Positions 46,028 to 56,200 of a DNA stretch of 64,000 bases are shown here, one piece after another. The position numbers and the translations under genes are program-made. This DNA comes from Strigamia acuminata (lineage: Eukaryota; Arthropoda; Chilopoda; Geophilomorpha; Linotaeniidae): NCBI GenBank assembly GCA_949358305.1, contig OX442316.1:16864001-16928000 (forward strand), given 5' to 3'. The notes under the pieces are model-generated. The model did no database searches, was not told the DNA's origin, and saw only the letters and a program-made list of their open reading frames with translations. Numbering within the stretch: position 1 is the stretch's first letter; each line of letters opens with the position of its first letter.

Positions 46028-49000
46028 TTATTTCCATGACGTCATTTCCAGTCGCCATTTTTGTGATGTTGTTTGGGAGCATTTGCGGATCGAAAGAGTC
46101 GAAGGATGTTTTTTTGTGGGGAGATCTAAACAAAGCGATGTTTCTTCGTGGACGAGTGTCTGTTCCTATAAATGAAATTTAGTTTTTTTGAATTATTTTT
46201 TGGATTGTCGATTTTATATACTTTTAGAATGTATTTCCATCTTTGATATTTCGCGCGATTGCAGGCGGTGAAAGTGACGGAAGGATTTGATCGCACACTT
46301 AAGCACACGGATTCATCGCTCATAATAAAACCGTCGTTCGAAATGACGAATAACTAGACAAAGATTTATTTAAATATCTCGATTAACAGAATAAATAATA
46401 AATAAAAATTTACTTGCGGCGCAAATATCTCAAAAGCGCAAATTTTCGTCATCGAGTTGCCAACGTTGGCGCCATCTGCATGCGACATTGGTCGTTGCAA
46501 ACACTGATCGTTTTTCGCATTTCTAATCTAAACACGACATTTCGTATTTAATTTGGTTATTTTAAACGCTTAAATATTAAATTTCACCTTTCCGAATGAT
46601 GTCGAAACACTCGGGAAAAAATTCTGCGGCCACACATTTTCCAAATACCAAGCGAATGAGTTACATTTTAATCTTTCCCGAATTTTCTTCCTTTCCGTAA
46701 TATCCTCCGAAACGGCCAAACGTCTCGCTTCTTCAAACCAACAACAAAAAAATAATTTAAAAAAAAAATCCAAAATTATCAAAAACATTAAAATAAACCT
46801 GGATTTAATTTATAGAAAAAATGTTTCCATTCGTCCATCCACACCTCGGCAACACGAGCTAAATTCTTGTGCAAAATGTTCGCCACACCGCCCGGAAAAT
46901 CGTACGGCGACGACTTCCTAAAAACGTGTCCGACGCGCGAACAAGGCACGATTTCGATGCTTCCGCCGCACATCCAAATCCTGAACGACATTTCAATATT
47001 CTCTCCTCCCCATATACTCATGTTGGCATCATATCGTCCGATAAAATCAAAATAAGCCTTGTCGATCGCGAAAAGACCTCCCGCCATAACGGGTGTTTTG
47101 TACGGCAGGGAAGCATTTTGTTTGCGCAGAGTTGCGACGTCGTTTCCCACGGACAACCAACGGAAGTGTAAATTCCAATTAAATGCGCCCCAGTGAAGAT
47201 CGAAACTGCGTAGATACGCGAAAGTCTCGTCGTTGATTATGTCGATGATGGGACATACAACGTGCGACCTAGAGAAGGAAGATTTATTTAGCAAATGGCG
47301 AATTGTAATATTGTTGATGTCGTTGAATGCCTATTTTGAGCGATGTGTTGTAAAAGTGGTTCCAGCCATCCCGCAGTACATTCGCAATGTGCATCGAGAA
47401 ATGTAAGTACTTGTCCTTGTGCTATTGCAGCTCCTTCAAGTCGGGCCTGTATTAGTCCTACTCTGCTTTTTATCCTGATAATTTTGATCGCAACAGGTAA
47501 GCGCGTTATATATTCTTCTAAATCTGCGCCTAAAAATACTTCAAACGTAATATGGGATTAAAACCATGCAATTAACAGCTTCAGTGTTTAGCCTAATTAC
47601 GGTATAAGAATTTAAGGACTTTTGGTTCAAACTTAGGGTTTAGACAAATCTGGATTTAGTACTAAATTAGAACTAATGGTACTAAATTAGCACTTTTATG
47701 ATACTTGATTAGAACACATGGTACGAGATTAGAACACACGGTACGAAATTAGAACCAAAGGCACTAGATTAGAACCAAACCAAATGCACAACATTAGAAC
47801 CAAAGGCACTAGATTAGAACCAAACCAAATGCACAACATTAGAACCAAAGGCACTAGATTAGAACCAAACCAAATGCACAACATTAGAACCAAACCAAGG
47901 GCAGTAGATTAGAACCAAACCAAATGCACAACATTAGAACCAAACCAAGGGCAGTAGATTAGAACCAAACCGAGGGCAGTAGATTAGAACTAAAGATATT
48001 AGACTAGAAATAAAGGTACCAGATAGAACTAAAGATACTAAACTTGAAATAAAGGTACGAGACTAGAACTAAAAGATACCAAACTAGAACTAAAGATACA
48101 AGACTAGAACTAAAAATACAAGACTAGAACTAAAGATATTAGACTCGAACTAAAGATACTAGACTAGAACTAAAAGATACTAGACTAGAACTGAAGATAC
48201 CAAACTAGAACTAAAAGATACCAAACTAGAACTAAAGATACAAGACTAGAACTAAAGATACAAGACTAGAACTAAAGATATCAGATTAGAATTAAAGCTA
48301 CTGGCAGTCTGTAGGTTAGAACAGAACTAGATTAGAACTAAAGGGGTACTGGAGTTTGTAGGTTAGAACAGAACTAGATTAGAACTAAAGGGGTACTGGA
48401 GTTTGTAGATTAGAACAGTATTAGATAGGAACCACAGACCCCAGATTAGAACACAAAGTTGTAAATAAGTAAAAAAAAAGTTTGAAATTACTTCGTGAGC
48501 TGGCATCGTCTACTAATATAATTTCTTGTAAGAGACTTATTGGCGACTGGTTAATCACACTATGCACAGTCCGTAAAAGTGTAGACCAAGCTTCGTTGTG
48601 AAATACAATAATGATGCTGGTTTTTGGGAGAGATTTTAAATAAAACCTTCTACTTTTGCACCTAAAAAAATCAAACAATCAATCAAAAATAATTTAAAAA
48701 CAAACAAAAAACTTTAAATTGTACTCTGCTTTTCGTAAATCAGGAAGACTTCTATTGACAGAAATCCTGTCACTCGCCATTATATTAAATTTATTAATAT
48801 GATAAAGCGTTTGGGCCCTTTTAATCAAAGTAAAAGGCAAATAAACTGGCTCCCCATGCTCCCCTTCACCTTTAATCGGGGAATATTCATTCAGTTTATT
48901 GGCAATACCTGCAAAAATAAATAAATTATTTAATTAAAACCAAAAAAAAAAAAAAATCAAAAGAAAACAACAAAACTTTTTATTCTACCTTGGGAATAAT

Positions 49001-49220
49001 TTAAATGCGATTCCCACGCACGAGTTGCTGAGTAATAAGCCACAATGACGTGCATTCCTCTTTTATCCACATACTCTTTTTGCTGCAACTGGTTGAACGT
49101 CGTTCTCGCCTCGAAAACATCGTCTTGGAATAAATAAACGGCGACACCGCAGACGAGCAGAATGAAAAACACAAACAAAACGCAAGTACGTCGGCGCCGG
49201 AAAACCCGACGTATCCACAT
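46028..49220 (-). CDS. Polypeptide N-acetylgalactosaminyltransferase, paralogue A
   Basis: Nine exons (49220-48989, 48908-48725, 48661-48492, 47529-47331, 47268-46799, 46727-46588, 46527-46414, 46353-46222, 46165-46028) join in phase to about 592 residues. The enzyme starts mucin-type O-glycosylation in the Golgi by adding GalNAc to Ser/Thr. It is a type II membrane protein with a basic [11 protein letters not shown] start and a helix at residues 13-31. The GT-A domain has [17 protein letters not shown], the metal-binding block [15 protein letters not shown] (DxH), and the GalNAc-T motif [18 protein letters not shown]. The catalytic loop is [20 protein letters not shown] ricin-type lectin domain closes it (CLDL, then QKWRL before TAA 46030-46028). 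The subfamily is uncertain, possibly the GALNT11/PGANT35A side. The intron after exon 4 has a GC donor. It lies head-to-tail with paralogue B. Confidence 0.94.
47650..48425. repeat. Large intronic minisatellite in GALNT paralogue A
   Basis: About 40 degenerate copies of a 15-20-bp unit such as AGATTAGAACCAAAGGCACT or AGACTAGAACTAAAGATAC fill the intron between exons 3 and 4. Higher-order blocks (for example 47775-47960) show recent local amplification. Confidence 0.93.
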
Positions 49221-50200
49221 AAATCACGCAAATCAATGTTCTTCAACGTGAAAAAATGTCCGGATCCAGTTGCATGGTCTTAAAATGGAAGAAAGGACAA
49301 GTGAACCGTGGGTTGAACGGCCTTAATGGCGATTTTAAGGGCGTGTCGAAACTTCATTCTTTTCACATAAACCACCGGAAGTCGCCATTAAAGCCAACAG
49401 GTGTGCATAAACGACTCGAAACGAAGAATTTATTTAGTTAAAACTCATCCGTGACGTTTTGATAAATGAAAAAAATAAACTTAATTGAAATTTTATTGCA
49501 AGATATTTTTTTTGTTTCCATTCCAAGTCATAATAATAATAATAAAAACAAAAACAAAAAAAAACAAAGTGTTGATCACACAAACAAATTTATCAGCCAA
49601 ATGAGATAAATTAAACACTAAAACAGATTGCACGAAGTGAAATAAAAACACAATTAATACATCGAAATATATTCGACTATAAATTTAGTCGGCAAACAAA
49701 AAACAAACAAAAATGTCAAATTTTAATTTATTTATTCTCCTTCTAATGGAATAATAACCAACTTGTAAAACTGTACAACTCCCAGTCCAATTTTTATTTA
49801 CAATCTTTTATTTATTTATTTATTTATTCATTTTTTAACGAACACGGGTCCATTTTCTTGTTGACCTTCACCGGTTGCACAATCCGATCCGGTTAATGAT
49901 ATGCCATTTTCCCCACTACATTCGAATAACTTATGGAATGTATATCGATTTCACGCAATAAAACCAAGATATTTAAACGTTTACGGAATGTAAATCAAAA
50001 CCCCGACACCTCGAGCTCGATTTTCACCCATCACCGACTACGGTAATATTTTATCAACACTTTTTTTTTTTAAATTAATTTTTTTTTCTCTTTCTTTTGG
50101 CAAGTTTGATTACAAAGTCTGAAATGGACATTTTGCAAGTTAAACGTTCCAAAAGTCCATTTATCGCCGTAGATTTACGTCGTTTTCTGTCAAAGTGTCG
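49221..50200. other. Spacer between the two GALNT genes
   Basis: 980 bp separating the start of GALNT A from the stop of GALNT B, both on the minus strand. It should contain the GALNT A promoter and the GALNT B 3' UTR. It is AT-rich with small inverted sequences, and no further gene is seen. Confidence 0.6.
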
Positions 50201-53200
50201 CTAAGCTGGAACGTTGGTTGAGTGCCATTGGAATTGTCCACTCATTAGCCATTGTTGCTTCCTAGTGCGGTCACATTCGGTCAATATTGGTAGAGTCACG
50301 TCCCCCGGTGACGGTTTTGTGAGGCAGCGATTTGAACTCACGTGTAATAACGTTTTATCCTGTCGATAAATTATCAAAATTAATTCAAAAAAATTTAAAT
50401 AACAATTTTCTTACTTTGTTGTTGTAAACCCACGCTTGGTTTCCGCCCAGACCGTGACACCGGACCAATTTGACCGGTCCTTCGGGTGGTAACGCGTCCA
50501 AACAGTTTTCGTCGCACATTATTTGTTGTCGCTTAGTGTATGCAAAAACCTAGCGATTAAATTTCATCAAAAATAAATATTTTTTAAAATTTAATTTTTC
50601 TATTTAAAAAATCTACTTGGTTTCCTCCCAGCCCGTGACAGCCTCCAATTCCAATATTTTCTCCACTTTTGTGGCCTAATGTGTCTAAACACGATTGAGT
50701 TTCGGCATTTTTAATCTAAAATAAATAAAATACATTAAAAAAAATAATAATAATAATTTTTAATTTAATTTAATTTTTAACCTCTCCTAAGTAATAGAAA
50801 TCCAAAGGCATCTGTGACTCCGGGTAGATATTCTCTAAATACCAGCGAAAATCTTTACATTTTAATCTTTCCCTCAGTTTCTTTCTTTCCGTTAAATCTC
50901 CCACTTCCACATTCCTCGCACCTAAAACGAGCGAATTAGCAAAAAACTATAACAACAAAGAACCAAATCTCATTTTCTGCATACACCAAACATCACGATG
51001 AAAGAAAATAAACATGCAATCAGTGAGTGATTACTCGATTAGTGTTTTACCTGGGTTAATAGCATAGTAAAAATTTTTCCAATGATCGAGCCAGACCTCA
51101 GCCAGCCGAGCGTTATTGTGATTAATGATGTGCCCAGTACCACCAGGAAAGGTGTAAGGAGTCGATTTTCGGAATACGTGACCCACATGAGAACAGGTTA
51201 CAATTTCTACCGATCCACCACACATCCAGATCTTTAGTTGTTAATGCACGAAAGAAAGAAAAAAAGAGAAAAAAAGAAAAAATAACCAAAATCCATCAGA
51301 GCGCCAAGTTAGGGTTAGGAGGTAAAGGGTTTTAACCGTAAATCCCCCGACACGACAATGCAAAAATCTGCAAAACCCTTGACCGCTCTCTTAGGAGCTG
51401 TCAAGCCATTTTCTTGGGCACCCAGAGTAGTTGAATTGGTTTAATTTGTGCCAAAATTACACACGCGTACGAACAAGACCGAGTTAAAATGTTCACACCA
51501 CAGAGTACTGGTTCAACCTAAATACGCTGCGTAGTTCAGTTGCACTACTTTCTTTTTGATCTGATCTCGGGTGAAGTGGAATTGAATGTCGATGTGTTTG
51601 GTCCTTCGCTCGTTCTTGTTCCGGCATTCAAACAAAGTGCGCAGAGATTGCTTCTTGTTCGTCAATTGTATCGCTAATGGGTGTCCTAGTTTTTCATTTT
51701 CAAAATCTGGTTACCCCGACCACTACAGCTCTGCGTAAAGCCGCATACTGGACTAGGACTCCTACAGGTCAATACTGCATCAATATTGCTGCTTAACTAC
51801 CGTGTTCTAATGAAAACGGGTAATCATCACATGTAAACTCTGTACTATCGCACAATATAAGTGCAACTAATTGTTTAAATAAGCTGAAAATATTTAACTA
51901 AAAGAAACTAAAGCCAAATCCTAATGCCAAGCATTTGGTAAAAGCTGTCGGTCATTCAGCGGCAACTGCTAAAAGATGAAATTGAGCAATCTAGCGGAGG
52001 ATTTACGGTAAGATTCTTTAGGAGAAGAAACGTTGGAAAAATTTAGATTTAGTGTAAACAAGCATTCATTCAGTTGTTTGGCTCAGCATACATATATGTT
52101 TGGGGCTACCTGGATTCATTTTATAATAGAAGTCTTTCCATTCATCGAGCCAAACTTCAGCAAGCCGTGCGTTGTTATGCATCACAATCCGGAAGGTGCC
52201 GCCAGGGAATGAATAAGGTGACTTCTCGCGGAATACGTGGCCCACTCGTGAGCAAGGGATAATTTCAACTGAGCCCCCACACATCCATACCTGATAACAC
52301 AACATACCTCAAACTTATTTTCAAACTTCTAAGTCTACGGTAATTAGCCCGCCAATTCAGAACCACTTTTGCATTTGAAATTACTACGGCGCCACAAATT
52401 CAAAATTCAAAATTCAAAAATGTCAAGCACAAAAGTTTCCGAATTCAATTATTTTTAAAAATGTTGCAATTTTTAAAAAAGTTAAATCGAATTTCTTGGT
52501 TACCCTGAAGGACATTTCGAGGTTTTCGCCGCCCCAAATTTCCATGCCTTCGTCGTATTTTCCGATTTCTTCAAAGTATTCTCGATCTATCGCGAACAAA
52601 CCACCAGCCATCGTTGGTGTTCTTGAAAAATCAATCATTATTCATCAAACCAATCATTAATTATAATTTACAGGGCTGCTGCAACCATACGCAGGGCCGT
52701 CTTTACACTTTTCAGCGCCCTGGGCTAATAAAACTCAGGCGTCCCTTGCCCAGCAGTTTTCTGTGCCCAGTGTCCTTCTGTGCCCATTGAGCCCCTGTGC
52801 CCGGCGCCCCCTGTGCCCGGCGCCCCTGGGCTGCAGCCCAGTTAGCCCAATGGTAAAGGTGGGCCTGACCATATGTGCAAGCTGTGCACCGCACAATGGC
52901 ACCACATAAGACAAAAATATTAATACTAATACTACGTCAAATCGTTTGTTGTTTCAGGGTTGCAAACAATTTACTGCACAAATGGCGGCTAATTCAAATC
53001 TTGCGTTATTTTTGGGACACCTTATATATAAGTGTGATATTCTACAAAGGCGCCTTACATATCAGCAGCGGCCCTGATAATTCACGGCTAATTACTTGAG
53101 AGGCAAACTTCTGTCGCCACCTCTTCTGTCTACTTCTCTTGGCGGAACGCGGTACCACCGGAAATTTAATTTCCAATTGAACCCTCCCCAAGTCATGTCC

Positions 53201-56200
53201 GAAGCACTGACGTATTCAAAAGTGTCATCACTGACAACATCAATGATTGGACAAACAACCCTCGTTCTAGAAGAACACAAATTAAATCAACTTTCAACTT
53301 TTATTCTTGTTTATCCTAATTATTCTCGTCTTACCTGTCTTCAACTAATCTCGCCAGCAGAGGTTCCAACCAACCCGTTGTGCATTCACAATGCGCATCG
53401 AGAAAGGTTATAACTTGCCCGGTACTTTTTTCTGCGCCGATTAAACGCGCACGAATTAGTCCCGACCGACCAGGTGTCCTGAATACCTGCATGGAAAAAA
53501 CAAAATGTGATCGCTTTTTACATAAAAGCAAAACAGAATTGGCGGTGCACTAGAAGCAAAACTACGTGCAACGGGCGAATACTTATGGACTAGGTAGTAT
53601 GGTAACCAAATTTTGTTGTGTGTGTAATTTATTCAATTTTTGAGTTTATAGTTTACACCCAATTCTGTTTTCGTACGGTAGATTAGTTCCAGAAAAAGCC
53701 AGTGTACAAAAAGAAGACACTACAGTCGAGCCTCGTTAGAACGAATCGCAAGAGACCCGAGAAATCGGTTCGTTATAACTAGAGACTGGATTTATATGTG
53801 AAATAAAATTTGGTTTATGCACATAAAATATGCACTAAAAATTTCATTTTATGCGAAAAAATAATAAAAATATGCAAAATAAAACCATTTATTTCAGTGA
53901 AATTATTTGTTGCAATAGCAAATCAGCTTACTGACAAGCGACACAGTTTTACAACACAACACTTAGAAATGACGCTTATTTGCTATTGCAACAAATAATT
54001 TCACTGAAATAAATGGTTTTATTTTGCATATTTTTGCTCATAAAATGAAATTTTTAGTGCATATTTTATGTGCATAAACCGAATTTTATTTCACATATAA
54101 ATCCGGTCTCTATTCATTATAATAAAAAATTCGTTATATCGCGGTTCGTTGTAATGTATATATTTCCTAGACCAGGTCTTCTTAAACTGTAATATTATAT
54201 CAAACCTACCCAAAGATGTCTAACTAAAATTAATGTACAATTTGACAGTGAGGTTAGAAATAAATTGTTAGTACAATGGCCTTTTAACGTAAATAATAAA
54301 AATCATACTCGAACAGGAACTGGTAATTTGGCACAATAATCTTCCAGCTGCTTTTTCAAATAATCTGCAATTCAAGTGTGGCTAAATGTTAGGAAGTAAT
54401 TCATATTTTAATTCATTTCCTTTATGACATGCCTCTTTCACTCGCATCATCAACCAGAATAATTTCTTCCAGTAGTTCCTTCGGCGATCGGTTTATTATA
54501 CTGTGAATTGTGCGTAGCAGCGTGGACCAGGCCTCGTTGTGAAATACGATTACGATGCTCGTTCGAGGTAACTTCTTTGGATAGATTTTGTGTTTGCATC
54601 TGCAATAAATAAGTAAATATCCAAGAGGAAATGAAAACAACATAAATTCAAATGTCACGGAACATTTCCTGTTTCCATTGTCTATTTTTTCAACAATTTC
54701 CAATCACACAAAAGAGAAATGTTTATGCGACTTACTTCTCCATTCTGACATCTGGCAAAGACCGATTGAGAGCGATTAAATCGCTCACCAATAAGTTAAA
54801 TTGATTCAATTTAAATTTCTCCTTCATAAGCCTTTCTTGAGTCTTCGGTAGAGATACTGCTTTCCCATTTTCGCCCGGCCAATGAGATGGGTTTGTTTTT
54901 TCAACTGAAAAAAACAAAAATAGTCTCTTAGATTATGAAATAAAGCTACCCAGCTATGTGCACTTGTGTGCCTGTTTCTATAAAGCAGTCGTCTCAAACT
55001 CTATAACATTACGATCCACTTTTTAGAAAGGCAATCTATCACAACCCACTTCATCCCGGGTGAATTGAATTTTTTCAGTGACACTTATTGACTAGCCAGA
55101 AAAAGTCATCTCATACCCAAAAAATGTTTCTTTTCCTTTTTGCTTTCCTTTACTTCCTACTTATTTATTTATTTCCACAACTCTGACGTGTCATTCAACC
55201 ACCTCTTTAATTTAGAAGATGCATTTCGCACTCATTCCTTTTGCACGTATTCATAACATCATTCGCAGGCAGGGCTGGACTGGGAACAAATTTATTGCCG
55301 GGAAATCTGGGTGTCCGGGCCACAATTAATGAAGTCGAGACAGGCCACAGCGGCCAAGAGCCACCGGAAAACTCCCGATAACCCGCCGGGCCAGTCCAGC
55401 ACTGTTCGCAGGCCACACAAAATTATCAACTTAAAAATTAACCTGCTATATTTGGTCAAACATTTAATTAACTCACCCCTAATGCCAAGGCCAGACCAAA
55501 TCATTTGGCGGACCTTATATGGCCCATGGGCCGGACTCTCCCCACAAGTCGCAATCTGTGGGACAATTTTCTTGAGGACCCAACCAGTGCTGGCCTGGCC
55601 CACCGTAGCCTGTCCCTGTGGCCCGACCCATCCAGATTTCCCGATACTAAATTTGTACCGAGCCCAGCCCTGCCCTGGACCCAACCTTGTATTCATGCCG
55701 AAATAAGAGAAAATCCAGTAGGAGGCGAGTGAAAGACGTTCTTTTCCTAGAAACAGTACCTTAGTCAGACGCAGGGCCGTCTTTACACTTTTCAGCGCCC
55801 TGGGCTAATAAAACTCAGGCGTCCCTTGCCCAGCACTTTTCTGTGCCCGGCGCCCTTCTGTGCCCATCGAGCCCCTGTGTCCGGCGCCCCTGGGCTGCAG
55901 CCCAGTTAGCCCAATGGTAAAGGTGGGCCTGGTCAGACGAGGATGAGAAACAACCGAGATTCCCACAGCCGATAACCCACCCAAGTACTAAATAGGCCCA
56001 ATGCTGCTTAACTTCTGCGTTCTAATGGGAACAAGTGATAATCATGGTGAGCCGTTCCTAGCCGTTCACATTGGAATCTTATCTAAATGTCACACACAGC
56101 ATTCTGTTTGGATTTCAAGCTTTTGCAAATCAGCTATTGATTGCTCAAGCACGACTTTCACCCATGTTTTGTGAAGTCATCTTTAGTTCTTTACTTTTCT

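Noticed and set aside
55269-55677. A single large MITE with 57-bp inverted repeats
   Set aside because: Each half has its own hAT ends and its own perfect 8-bp duplication, so these are two separate insertions of one family in opposite orientation.
55957-56060. A functional 5S rRNA gene
   Set aside because: Too many substitutions in the internal promoter and stems, and two other copies in the window share the same departures.
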